DNA from: Thioclava nitratireducens
GTDB lineage: Bacteria; Pseudomonadota; Alphaproteobacteria; Rhodobacterales; Rhodobacteraceae
Assembly (NCBI RefSeq): GCF_001940525.2
Contig: NZ_CP019437.1
Span: 656,501 to 720,500 of the forward strand
Length of the DNA: 64,000 bases
Direction of reading: 5' to 3'
A program made the position numbers and the translations under genes. The notes below the pieces were generated by a model. It was not told where the DNA came from. It was given only the letters and a program-made list of their open reading frames with translations, and did no database searches. This document shows, piece by piece, positions 1-7,907 of this stretch. The stretch's first letter is position 1. Each line of letters starts with the position of its first letter.

Positions 1-2
1 AT

Positions 3-410
3 GGTGAGCGCGACCAGAACGAGACCGTCGGGTCCGTGCTCGAATTCCGGCAGAAGCTCGGCGGCGTCAAAACATGGTATTCGGTCCTGAAAGACAAGGA
101 TATGGCGCAGTTCATGCGCACGGCCTTGGGGATTCCGAATGACGTGGTGAAGCTCGATGTCGAGCGGCAGAAACAGATTTTCGAGGACAAGTTCGATCTT
201 GCGAAACTCAAAGACCCGAAAGAGGTCGATGATCTTGTCTCCCGTTTCGTCGCTGTGTCCGATGCGAATAACTTCTCAATCGGAGGGGCGGCGGGGAATG
301 CTGCGGTGACGCTGATGCAAGGCGCGGTGCAGGGGGGCTCGGGCCAATTCGTGCCCGCGACCTTCGATTTGACTGCGATCGCTACCTTCTCGGCTTCGCG
401 CTACCGGTAA
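3..410 (+). CDS. DUF1217-type flagellar-locus protein, 5' end cut by window edge
   Basis: The reading frame is open from the first bases of the window, and an internal GTG at 36 has no ribosome-binding site. The visible 136 codons are therefore the C-terminal part of a longer protein whose start lies to the left. The residues (FRQKLGGVKTWYSVLKDKD, then FMRTALGIP and a hydrophilic region ending SRYR) resemble the repeated unit of DUF1217 proteins, which are found in alphaproteobacterial flagellar clusters. Their function is not established. The gene converges on fliG with 24 bp between the stop codons. Family assignment is from memory of the motif pattern, and the partial state is seen directly. 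Confidence 0.6.
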   Translation, partial: GERDQNETVGSVLEFRQKLGGVKTWYSVLKDKDMAQFMRTALGIPNDVVKLDVERQKQIFEDKFDLAKLKDPKEVDDLVSRFVAVSDANNFSIGGAAGNAAVTLMQGAVQGGSGQFVPATFDLTAIATFSASRYR

Positions 411-434
411 GCTGGTCGCCGGTCACGGACGGCT

Positions 435-1451
435 TCAGTCGATAATCACGTCATCATCGTCGAGCGGAATGCGGATTTCGTCCTCGCGCGACAGCTCGAG
501 CGCATAGTCCACAAGCGCGGATTGCGCTTCTTGCACCTCGCGCCCGCGCACCGGGCCCATCGCGGTCATTTCCTCGTTCAGCATGTCGCGCGAGCGGGCG
601 GGCAGGGCGCTCAGGAAGTAGTCGCGTACCTCCTTCTTGGCCCCGCGCAAGGCGAGCGGAAGCGTTTGCCCTTCGACCCCGCGCATGACTTTGACGAGGC
701 TCTGCTGGTCGAGCTTGCACAGATCGTCGAAGGTGAACATCTTCGCCTTGATCGCACCGAACGCCTCGGGAATACGCTTTTCCAGACGCTGGGTGATGTC
801 GTCGAACAGCTTGCTATCGAGTTTGTTGAAGAGATCGGCCATGCGCTGCTGCGGGTCCGGCCCGGTATTGCGCGTCGCCGAGCTCATGAACTCTTTCTGC
901 AACGTTTCTTCGATGTTCTGGAAGACGTAACGGGGAACGGTCTCGATGCCGATCATCCGCTCCAGCACTTCCATCATGCGCTCTTCGCCCAGAAGCGGCA
1001 GCACTTTCGAGGCGACCTCGGGTTTCACCTTGCTCAGGATCGCCGCGACCGTCTGGTCGTGCTCTTCCTTGAGATAATTTGCGATGATCTGCTCGTTCAG
1101 CGCCGAGAAGTTTTCCCAGATATTGCGTCCCACCAGCGGGCCCTGAATCTCGTTCATGATGTCGGAGACGCGCTCGTCGGGGAGGAACCCCTTGAGCATG
1201 CTCTCCGCCATCTCCATCGAGCCCACGAGGCCGCCGCCATCGCCTGCGGTTTCCATGAACTCGCTCATCACCTCTTCGACGATATCGGCGGGGATCGTAC
1301 CAAGGGACGAGATCGCATGGGTGATCGAATGGATGTCGTAATCGTCGAGCCGCTGCATGAGCCCTGCGCCGTGTTTCTCCCCGAGGCAGAGGAAAAGAAT
1401 CGCTGCCTTCTCTGGGCCACGCAGTTTCTTGTAATCCCGGGAGGTTCTCAT
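435..1451 (-). CDS. fliG: Flagellar motor switch protein FliG
   Basis: FliG forms the rotor ring that binds the MS ring (FliF) and meets the stator (MotA) to produce torque. The protein shows the N-terminal KAAILFLCLGE stretch, the middle-domain EEHDQTVAAIL segment (the usual EHPQ reads EHDQ) and the C-terminal torque helix region beginning FTFDDL with alternating charges. The ATG at 1451 is chosen, giving 338 aa, close to the family length. A TTG 66 bp further upstream would add a poorly conserved basic leader. It is the last gene of the leftward fliF-fliH-fliN-fliP-fliG series but is separated from fliP by 124 bp, so it may also have its own promoter there. Confidence 0.93.
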   Translation of the reverse strand: MRTSRDYKKLRGPEKAAILFLCLGEKHGAGLMQRLDDYDIHSITHAISSLGTIPADIVEEVMSEFMETAGDGGGLVGSMEMAESMLKGFLPDERVSDIMNEIQGPLVGRNIWENFSALNEQIIANYLKEEHDQTVAAILSKVKPEVASKVLPLLGEERMMEVLERMIGIETVPRYVFQNIEETLQKEFMSSATRNTGPDPQQRMADLFNKLDSKLFDDITQRLEKRIPEAFGAIKAKMFTFDDLCKLDQQSLVKVMRGVEGQTLPLALRGAKKEVRDYFLSALPARSRDMLNEEMTAMGPVRGREVQEAQSALVDYALELSREDEIRIPLDDDDVIID

Positions 1452-1575
1452 CGTCGGCGCTCGATCTGTTCTGAGGTCTCGGCAAGGATAGCAGGCTATC
1501 CTTGTATTCTCAATCAAGATCGCGCGCTATTCTTTGTAGTGATGTGTTTTCTAAGGATAGGGGCGGCGTAGAGGC

Positions 1576-2439
1576 TTAGCCACCCCCGCCATAGGCGACG
1601 TAAGATTGCATCATGCTCCCTGCGAGCATGTACCAGCCGTCGATCAGCACGAAGAAGATGACCTTGAAAGGCAACGAGATCATCACCGGCGGCAACATCA
1701 TCATGCCCGCACTCATCAGCACCGATGCGACGATGAGGTCGATCGCGATGAAAGGCAGATAGATCAGGAAGCCGATCGTGAAGGCGCGCCGCAGCTCGGA
1801 GATCATGAAGGCGGGCACGAGGGTGCGCCAGTTCGCCTCTTCCGCCGTTGCTGGGGCGGGCGTCTCGGGCGCGGGTTCGGCGTTTTGCCCCGCTTCGTTG
1901 TCGCGGACGAGATCGGCGAAGAGCTTCAGGTCCTTCGGGCGCGTATTGGCGAACATGAAGGCCTTGAACGGCGCGCCGATCCCGACGAGCGCCTGTTCCT
2001 CGGTCACCGTGTTGTTCAGAAGCGGCCGCAGCCCCCCGGTCCAGGCATCGTCGAAGACCGGCTGCATCACGAAGAAGGTCATGAACAGCGCCATCGCGCT
2101 CAGCACCATGTTCGGCGGCGTCTGGTTCAGCCCCAGCGCGGAGCGCAGCATCGAGAAGACGATCACGAAGCGGGTGAAGCTGGTCATGACGACAAGGACG
2201 CCCGGCGCGATGCTGAGCACGGTCATCAGCGCGATCAGCTGAATGATCCGCCCGCTCAGGCTGGCCGATGCATCGCTGCCTGGCGTGGCATTGTTCAGCC
2301 CCTGCGCTAGGTCGCTCAGCAACCCGCCCGCCTCCTGCGCCTCTGCGCCGCTGCTGAAAGCGAGCGACGCTACGAGCGTCAGGGCGACAATTGGCAGGCC
2401 GGGTTGCGCCGTCAGAAATCGCTTCGTGAGGTGGATCAT
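1576..2439 (-). CDS. fliP: Flagellar type III export gate protein FliP
   Basis: FliP is a core membrane protein of the flagellar type III secretion gate, assembled with FliQ and FliR. The 287-aa protein has an N-terminal hydrophobic signal-like segment, a periplasmic stretch, then the family signature around SMLRSALGLNQTPPNMVL and FFVMQPVF, and two C-terminal membrane helices ending near SLPFKVIFFVLIDGWY. Its ATG overlaps the TGA of fliN, so the genes are translationally coupled. It is unusual only in its position: fliP sits in the fliF operon, whereas fliQ and fliR lie in the flgB-flhB operon 7-10 kb away. Confidence 0.95.
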   Translation of the reverse strand: MIHLTKRFLTAQPGLPIVALTLVASLAFSSGAEAQEAGGLLSDLAQGLNNATPGSDASASLSGRIIQLIALMTVLSIAPGVLVVMTSFTRFVIVFSMLRSALGLNQTPPNMVLSAMALFMTFFVMQPVFDDAWTGGLRPLLNNTVTEEQALVGIGAPFKAFMFANTRPKDLKLFADLVRDNEAGQNAEPAPETPAPATAEEANWRTLVPAFMISELRRAFTIGFLIYLPFIAIDLIVASVLMSAGMMMLPPVMISLPFKVIFFVLIDGWYMLAGSMMQSYVAYGGGG

Positions 2440-2837
2440 CGTTTCGGGACGTAGTCTTTGACGATCTCGGTGAGCGTGACGCCGAGCCGGTTGTCGCCCA
2501 CTTTCACCAGATCGCCCCGCGCCACCAGCCGGTCGTTGATCACCACGTCGACCGGCTCGCCAATCTTTTTCTCCAGCTCGATGACCGAGCCGCGACTCAG
2601 GTTCAGAAGCTGCGAGATCGGGATACGGCTCTGACCCAGCACGATCTGCACCGAGAGCCCGACATTGAGCATCGCGTTGACGTTCTGCCCGTCGGCATCG
2701 CTCTCGGCCTGTTTGCTGGCGAGCGTATGCAGCAGGGTCTCGGCTGCAGCGGCGCGGGCTTCGCCCTGCGTCGGCTGGGTTCCGGTTTCCGGCGTCTCAG
2801 GCGGCTGCGTGGATTCGGGCGTATCGTTGTCGGACAT
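2436..2837 (-). CDS. fliN: Flagellar motor switch protein FliN
   Basis: FliN forms the lower part of the C ring with FliM. The 133-aa protein has an acidic, proline-rich N-terminal 35 residues and a C-terminal SpoA/FliN domain: LNVGLSVQIVLGQSRIPI, LLNLSRGSVIELEK, EPVDVVINDRLVARGDLV and VKVGDNRLGVTLTEI. Its ATG directly abuts the fliH stop and its TGA overlaps the fliP ATG. It is therefore inside a single leftward operon. Confidence 0.94.
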   Translation of the reverse strand: MSDNDTPESTQPPETPETGTQPTQGEARAAAAETLLHTLASKQAESDADGQNVNAMLNVGLSVQIVLGQSRIPISQLLNLSRGSVIELEKKIGEPVDVVINDRLVARGDLVKVGDNRLGVTLTEIVKDYVPKR

Positions 2838-3488
2838 TTACACGGCTTTCCTGATTGGTGTGGCTTGGGGAGAGATCGTCTGCCGCAGGGCGATGAGGAT
2901 ACTGCGGCAGACCGTCTCGAAGCTGTAATCCATCACGCCGTCTTCCCAGTCGGCATGGATGTCGCCATCGGCAAGCGCCGGGTCCGCGACGATGTTCAGG
3001 GCGGGGCTGTTCGGCCCGGCGCTCGCCTCGATCACCGGCGTCAGCCCCGCGACATTGGCGGGGGAGAGGCGGATCGTGAGGCTTGGTTTGCGCAGCGCGA
3101 TTTCCATCGCCCGACGGATCTGGGTCTCGACCCGCGCGGTCGAGCAGCTCTCGATGAATTCGGGGAAAACCTTCTCGCAAACGCGCAGCGCGAAGCCGCA
3201 AAGGTGTCGCTCCAGTGCTGCTTGATGAGCGAGCTGGTTGCCAAGAAGTGCTGTGATCTCCGGCGAGAGCTTTTCCAGCGCCTCGGTCTGGCGTGCCTCG
3301 AGCGAGGTCCTGATCTCGGTGGTAGCCTCGTTGCGGCCTTGCGCACGGCCCGCCTCAAACCCTTGGGCGCGCGCGGCCGCCGCCGCGGCATCGAGATCGG
3401 CCTGGGTGAAGACCTTCAGGCGTTCGGCGGCGCGGCGGGCGTCTTCCGCCTGCATCTCTTCATCGAAGTCTCGCTGGAAAACCGTCAT
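2838..3488 (-). CDS. fliH: FliH-like flagellar export stator protein
   Basis: FliH binds the FliI ATPase and docks it at the export gate. The 216-aa protein shows the expected plan: a charged, alanine-rich, coiled-coil-prone N-terminal half with GFEAGRAQGRNEA repeats, and a C-terminal domain ending in DIHADWEDGVMDYSFE. It starts 1 bp after the fliF stop and abuts fliN. The position between fliF and fliN supports the call. Sequence conservation in this family is low, so the name rests partly on context. The partner gene fliI lies about 11 kb away. Confidence 0.8.
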   Translation of the reverse strand: MTVFQRDFDEEMQAEDARRAAERLKVFTQADLDAAAAAARAQGFEAGRAQGRNEATTEIRTSLEARQTEALEKLSPEITALLGNQLAHQAALERHLCGFALRVCEKVFPEFIESCSTARVETQIRRAMEIALRKPSLTIRLSPANVAGLTPVIEASAGPNSPALNIVADPALADGDIHADWEDGVMDYSFETVCRSILIALRQTISPQATPIRKAV

Positions 3489-3489
3489 G

Positions 3490-5202
3490 TCATGCCTCGT
3501 TTAGCAGCCAGCCGCGCAGGACCTTGAGGGCCTCTTGCGGTTCTTCTTCGGCGATCTTCTGGATTGCCGAGACCTTGCGCTTCAGGATCGCGCCGCTGAT
3601 CGCGAAGTTGGTGACGAGCTCCTCGTCCCTGGCGGGATCGTAGCGCTCCGCACGTTGGACGGGCGCTGCGGGCTCGGCGGCCTCCTGCGTTCGGGGCGCG
3701 ACGGCACTGGCGGGCGCTGCGGGCAGGTTGTTGCCCGCGGGTGCCGCTGCTTCCGCCTCGCCCTCGGGGGCTGCGAGCGCCCCGGCGCCAGGCGCCTCGC
3801 TCAGCCGCGGGCGTTCGCGGTCGGCCCGGTTCAGCAACGGGCGCAGACCGAAGACAAGCACCGCGACCACGATCAGAAGGGCAAAGACCCAGCGCAGGAT
3901 CGACACGATATTGTCGGAGAGCCGCTGCATCAGCGTCGGGCCGACCGGGCCGCCGACTTCCATCGAGTAATCGATGAAGCGCAGGCTATCGACCGAGACT
4001 GTATCGCCGCGATTCTGGTCGTAGCCGATCGCCGATTTCACCAGTGCGGTGAGACGCGCGATTTCCTCGGGCGAGCGTTGTTCGTATTTCAGCGAGCCGT
4101 CGTCCTGCACGTTGTATATGCCGTTGACCAGCACGGCGACCGACACGCGCTTGACTGCACCCGCTTCGGTCGTCGTCTCGCGCCGTGTGTTGCCGATTTC
4201 GTATTGCACCGACTCGCCGTTCTTGCTGCGGCTGTCGGTCGTGCTGCTCGCGCCGGGGCCGCCAAGCGCGCCAGGGATGTTGTTTCCGGTGTTCACACCC
4301 GCATCGCCATTCTGCACACCCTTTTGCTGCTCGGCGTTGTTCTGGGTGGAGCGCACGACCTGCTGATCGGGGTTGAAGCTTTGCTGCACCACGACTTCAC
4401 GCTGGTTGGACAGGTCGACATTGACCTGCACGCGGGCATTCCCCGCACCGACCCGCGCCGTCAGGATCTGCTCGATCGAGCGCGCCATCCGGTCTTCGGT
4501 CGCGGCCTTGTTCGACTGGAGTGTCGCTTGCCCGGCCGCATCCGAATTCTCCGCGAGGATCGTCTCGCCGCTGGCCGAGAGCACCGTCACCCGGTTGCCG
4601 TCGAGATTGGGCACTGCCGCCGCGATCAGGTTGCGAATGGCCAGAGCTTCCTTGCGGCTGATGCCGCGGGTGGAGGCGGCGCGCACGATGACGCTGGCGC
4701 TCGGGTCGGGGCTGGTGCGCGAGAAGGCTTCGCGCTCGGGCAGAACCAGATGGACGCGGGCGCTGCGCACCCCGTCGATAGTCTGGATCGAGCGCGCCAG
4801 CTCGCCCTCCATCGCGCGCAGACGGTTCACATGCTGCATGAAGGTGTTCATGCCGAAGCCGCTTGCGTTGTCGAACAGCTCCCAACCGGGTTCGCCATCC
4901 ACTGGCAGGTTCTTTTCGGCCAGCGCCATGCGGGCGCGGGCCATGTCTCCCTCCGGCACCGACACCGCGCTGCCATCTGCAGACAGTTGCGTCTTGAACC
5001 CTGCCTGTTCGAGCGCGTCGACGATTCCGGCTGCGCTGGAGGGCGAAAGCTGGCTGTAGAGCAGCTTGTAGTTCGGGGCGGTCACGACGGATAGGCCGAA
5101 GACCAGCGCGAACACGCTGACGACGCCGACGGCCCCAAGCATCAGCAGCTTGCGCCGTCCCAAGGATTGAAGATTCCGCAAGAATTGCTGCACGGCGAAC
5201 AC
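3490..5202 (-). CDS. fliF: Flagellar MS-ring protein FliF
   Basis: FliF builds the membrane MS ring and is the platform for the motor. The 570-aa protein has an N-terminal membrane helix (about residues 18-40), two periplasmic YscJ-type domains containing NYKLLYSQLSPSSAAGIVDA and RVHLVLPEREAFSR, a low-complexity linker (residues ~290-330), a second membrane helix (about 435-455), and a C-terminal cytoplasmic FliG-binding tail ending VLRGWLLNEA. The start is a GTG at 5202 with only a weak ribosome-binding site. A second GTG lies three codons in. It is the first gene of the leftward operon and diverges from fliL over 135 bp. Confidence 0.95.
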   Translation of the reverse strand: MFAVQQFLRNLQSLGRRKLLMLGAVGVVSVFALVFGLSVVTAPNYKLLYSQLSPSSAAGIVDALEQAGFKTQLSADGSAVSVPEGDMARARMALAEKNLPVDGEPGWELFDNASGFGMNTFMQHVNRLRAMEGELARSIQTIDGVRSARVHLVLPEREAFSRTSPDPSASVIVRAASTRGISRKEALAIRNLIAAAVPNLDGNRVTVLSASGETILAENSDAAGQATLQSNKAATEDRMARSIEQILTARVGAGNARVQVNVDLSNQREVVVQQSFNPDQQVVRSTQNNAEQQKGVQNGDAGVNTGNNIPGALGGPGASSTTDSRSKNGESVQYEIGNTRRETTTEAGAVKRVSVAVLVNGIYNVQDDGSLKYEQRSPEEIARLTALVKSAIGYDQNRGDTVSVDSLRFIDYSMEVGGPVGPTLMQRLSDNIVSILRWVFALLIVVAVLVFGLRPLLNRADRERPRLSEAPGAGALAAPEGEAEAAAPAGNNLPAAPASAVAPRTQEAAEPAAPVQRAERYDPARDEELVTNFAISGAILKRKVSAIQKIAEEEPQEALKVLRGWLLNEA

Positions 5203-5337
5203 CAGTTATTCTTCATCTACGCAATAAAAGCTACTCTATCTTTGTATTGCAAGTAAAGTCCGGATGTATATACTTCACGACATCCAATGAAGATCGGGTT
5301 TTATCTTTAAGTTCGACGAAGAGAGGCGCGGTAGCCG
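5203..5337. promoter_or_regulatory. AT-rich divergent control region fliF/fliL with two dyads
   Basis: The 135-bp region between the fliF and fliL starts is much richer in A and T than its surroundings, so it probably holds promoters for both operons. Two inverted repeats are visible. The first has arms GCAATAAAAG (5221-5230) and CTTTGTATTGC (5240-5250), a dyad with one extra base in the right arm. The second has arms GGATGT (5262-5267) and ACATCC (5280-5285) around the palindrome GTATATAC (5266-5273). Which regulator binds is not shown by the sequence. Confidence 0.5.
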
Positions 5338-5883
5338 ATGACAGATGCGGCGGTTGATGGAGAAGAGCTTGCCGAAGCGCCTGCCGGGCGCTGGCGTGTC
5401 TTGCGTGACCACAAGCGTCTCGTGATGGCGGCGGGCGCCCTCGCGGTCGTGGCCATGTTCTGCGGTGGATTCGTCGCTTTCGGTGGCGTCTCTGCCCTCA
5501 CCGGGGGCAAACCCGCAGAGTCGGCAGGCCATGGCGGTACGGGCGCGGGTGCCGCGGCCGGCGGGGACGCGCTACTGGATTTCGACGACATCGTGGTGAA
5601 CATCACCGGGACGACCGCGGACGGCGCCTCCGCCGCGCGCTACCTCAAGATTCACCTAGCGCTGGTCTATCCCGAATCGCCAGAAGCCGAAGCCGCGATG
5701 GCCGAGAAGAAACCCTTCATCCGCGATACCTTCACCGGGTTCCTCCGGCAGATGACGGTCGAGGATCTGCGCGGCAGCATCGGTCTCATCAAGCTCAAGG
5801 CGGAGCTGCTCAAGCGCGCCCGCGCGGTCGTCGGGGACAATACGCCGAGCGAGGTTCTCATCAGCGATCTGGTGGTGCAGTGA
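5338..5883 (+). CDS. fliL: Flagellar basal-body protein FliL
   Basis: FliL is a single-pass inner-membrane protein that surrounds the stator and supports torque. The 181-aa product has a cytoplasmic N-terminal 25 residues, a membrane helix (about 29-50), a glycine/alanine linker and a periplasmic stomatin-like domain containing DDIVVNITG and RYLKIHLALVYPE. It ends SEVLISDLVVQ, typical of the family. It is the first gene of the rightward operon, and its stop overlaps the fliM start by four bases. Confidence 0.92.
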   Translation: MTDAAVDGEELAEAPAGRWRVLRDHKRLVMAAGALAVVAMFCGGFVAFGGVSALTGGKPAESAGHGGTGAGAAAGGDALLDFDDIVVNITGTTADGASAARYLKIHLALVYPESPEAEAAMAEKKPFIRDTFTGFLRQMTVEDLRGSIGLIKLKAELLKRARAVVGDNTPSEVLISDLVVQ

Positions 5884-6839
5884 CGATGGCGGAGCAGGCG
5901 GACATGGCGATGGCGGCGACGACGACGGCGGAGGTCGAGGACGAGATCATCCGCATGTCGATGCTCAATTACGAGCGTCTGCCGATGCTGGACGTGATCT
6001 TCGAGCGCTTCGTTCTGTCCTTCTCCAGCTCGCTCAAGTCGCTGACGGGTTCGGTGCTGGACGTGACGCTGGGCGACGTCGAATACCTGCCCTTCGCCGA
6101 CGCGATGAAAAGCCTGCCCAAGCATGGTTTGATCGCGGTCGCGCAGGCCGATCCTTGGGATGACCAGTTTATCCTTTCGCAGGATCCGGTCTTCCTGTTC
6201 TCCGCGCTCGAACTGATGCTGGGCGGGCAGCCGACGGGGCGGGCGAAGGATGCCAAGAACGGCTTCACGACGATCGAGCGCAGGATGGGAGAGCAGGTCG
6301 CCGAACGCATCCTCGCCGACATGGCGGTGGGCTTCCGTCAGATTTGCGAGGTCTCATTCCAGGTCGACCGGATGGAGAGCAATCCGCAATTCGCGAACAT
6401 CGCTCAGCCCAACAGTCCCACGGTCCGCGTACCGCTCAAGGTCAGCCTCGAAGGCTACCACGGCGAGGTTCATCTGATCCTGCCTTACTCGACGCTGGAG
6501 CCGGTGCGCCCGCTGCTCACCAAGATATTCTTCGGGGATCGGCTCGGCGCGGACAGCTCGTGGCGTACGCAGCTGAAACAGAAGATCGAAGGGTCGTCGG
6601 TGGCGCTGACCGCCCAGCTGCACGAGCTTGTGGTACCGATGCGCGAGATTCTGGACTGGAAAGTGGGCGACACGCTCGACCTCGGGATCGACGACACCCA
6701 GCCGGTCCTTCTGCTCTGTGCCGGGAGTCCGGTTCTCGAAGGCGAAATGGGCAAGAAGCAGAACGGGTCGATGGCGCTGAAGGTGACCGCGAACCTCATG
6801 GGAAAGGACGAGTGGAGCAATGATGTCGATGCTGATTAA
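5880..6839 (+). CDS. fliM: Flagellar motor switch protein FliM, without the usual CheY-binding N-terminus
   Basis: FliM is the middle C-ring protein that transmits CheY binding to FliG. The 319-aa product has the CheC-like middle domain (from FERFVLSFSSSLKSL, through FLFSALELMLGG and FTTIERRMGEQV) and a C-terminal SpoA domain (VPMREILDWKVGDTLDLG). The start is GTG in a GTGA overlap with fliL. An ATG two codons later is also possible. The N-terminal segment before the middle domain is only about 30 residues and lacks a recognisable EIDALL-type peptide that binds CheY in enteric FliM. The 3' end overlaps the next gene by 20 bp. Confidence 0.93.
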   Translation: MTMAEQADMAMAATTTAEVEDEIIRMSMLNYERLPMLDVIFERFVLSFSSSLKSLTGSVLDVTLGDVEYLPFADAMKSLPKHGLIAVAQADPWDDQFILSQDPVFLFSALELMLGGQPTGRAKDAKNGFTTIERRMGEQVAERILADMAVGFRQICEVSFQVDRMESNPQFANIAQPNSPTVRVPLKVSLEGYHGEVHLILPYSTLEPVRPLLTKIFFGDRLGADSSWRTQLKQKIEGSSVALTAQLHELVVPMREILDWKVGDTLDLGIDDTQPVLLLCAGSPVLEGEMGKKQNGSMALKVTANLMGKDEWSNDVDAD

Positions 6840-7200
6840 CGCGATTATTCTCGTGTCTCTTGTGGGGCTGATGGCCTATGGCGTGGTGATCACGCGACGG
6901 GTCAAGAAGCTGATGCTCGTGCTCGAGGAAATGGAGCCGCTCGTCGCCGCTTTCTCCGCGGCCGTGGACAAATCGCAGCTCTCCGTCGAGGAGATGAAGG
7001 ACGCGGTCGCCGAGGCGCAGAAAGCGCCCGCGCCCGAACCGGCGCCCGCGCAAGAGGCTGCGCCCGCCCTGACCTTCAACTCGCGCCGCGCCGCGCCGAA
7101 AGCGCCGATGGGGCTGACCCGTGTGACCGGCAAGGCCGAGCTGGTGAAAAGCTTCTTCGAGCAGACCCGCGTGCGCCGGGAGGCGCAGGGGCAATGGTGA
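6820..7200 (+). CDS. Small membrane protein of the fliM operon, DUF6468-like
   Basis: The 126-aa product has an N-terminal membrane helix (about residues 4-22), a short helical cytoplasmic region (ITRRVKKLMLVLEEMEPLV), a proline/alanine linker (residues ~68-85) and a basic C-terminal segment ending VRREAQGQW. Its start overlaps fliM by 20 bp and its end overlaps motE by 7 bp, so it is co-translated with flagellar genes. It resembles the DUF6468 proteins seen in alphaproteobacterial flagellar operons. Function is unknown, and the family call is a recollection that a profile search should confirm. Confidence 0.6.
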   Translation: MMSMLINAIILVSLVGLMAYGVVITRRVKKLMLVLEEMEPLVAAFSAAVDKSQLSVEEMKDAVAEAQKAPAPEPAPAQEAAPALTFNSRRAAPKAPMGLTRVTGKAELVKSFFEQTRVRREAQGQW

Positions 7201-7829
7201 AGAGCCGCCCCCTGCAGGTTCTCGTCGGTGTGCTGCTGCTTTCGGGCGGCGCGAAGCTCGCTACCAGCCTTCCCACGGACATGATCCCGTTCCCGGACTC
7301 GCTTTTGCAGGCGGCTCTCGCAAGCGGGGCGGAAAAGCCGACCGCGGCAAAGGCTTCGTCGGCGGACGCTCCCAGCGATGCCAAGATCAGCTGCGCCCCG
7401 ACGCCGGAGGAGCTTTTGATGTCCGTGCGGCAGGAACGCGACCTTCTTGCGGAACAGAAGAAGAAGCTCGACGCCCGCAGCGCCGAGATCGAGCTTGCCA
7501 AGCAGGGGCTCGACACCCAGTCGCAGCATCTCACCGAGTTGAAGGACAAGGTGACCAAGCTGCTCGACCAGGTCGACAAATCGCATACCGCCGACGTCGA
7601 TCGCCTCGTGTCGATCTACAAGAACATGAAGCCGGCGGCGGCGGCTTCGATCATGAACGACCTCGATATAGAGGTGACGGTCATGGTGCTGGCCACGATG
7701 AATGAGCGCGACGTCGCCCCGATTATGGCCGCGATGACCCCGGTGCGCGCGCGGGCCGTCTCCAAGATCATTCTCGAACGTTCGAAGCTGCCGGGCGACC
7801 AGAAGCTGGTCAACGTCAAGCTCAACTGA
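7194..7829 (+). CDS. motE: MotE-like flagellar stator chaperone with MgtE_N-type domain
   Basis: MotE-type proteins act in the periplasm and help MotC, a partner of MotB, to assemble. The 211-aa product has an N-terminal membrane helix or signal segment (about residues 7-25), a conserved CAPTPEELL motif at the start of a long coiled coil (about 74-145), and a C-terminal MgtE_N-like helical domain: IYKNMKPAAAASIMNDL, MVLATMNERDVAPIMAAM. It is the last gene of the fliL operon and runs into a convergent terminator with flhB. No motC or motB is in the window, so the partner must lie elsewhere. Confidence 0.75.
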   Translation: MVKSRPLQVLVGVLLLSGGAKLATSLPTDMIPFPDSLLQAALASGAEKPTAAKASSADAPSDAKISCAPTPEELLMSVRQERDLLAEQKKKLDARSAEIELAKQGLDTQSQHLTELKDKVTKLLDQVDKSHTADVDRLVSIYKNMKPAAAASIMNDLDIEVTVMVLATMNERDVAPIMAAMTPVRARAVSKIILERSKLPGDQKLVNVKLN

Positions 7830-7832
7830 AAC

Positions 7833-7906
7833 GCGCGGGCGTTCCGGCCCGCGCAGCTACCCGAATTTGCATCCGTTTTGGGGAAAAGGGGCGTTCAGCC
7901 CCTTTT
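7833..7906. terminator. Double-hairpin bidirectional terminator between motE and flhB
   Basis: Two perfect hairpins lie between the convergent stops. Arms GCGCGGGC/GCCCGCGC are at 7833-7840 and 7847-7854. Arms AAAAGGGGC/GCCCCTTTT are at 7884-7892 and 7898-7906. The second is flanked by T runs on both strands, as expected for intrinsic termination in either direction. Confidence 0.85.
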
Positions 7907-7907
7907 C

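Noticed and set aside
36..410. Complete short gene starting at the GTG at 36
   Set aside because: The frame is open back to the window edge and the GTG has no ribosome-binding site, so this is the end of a longer gene.
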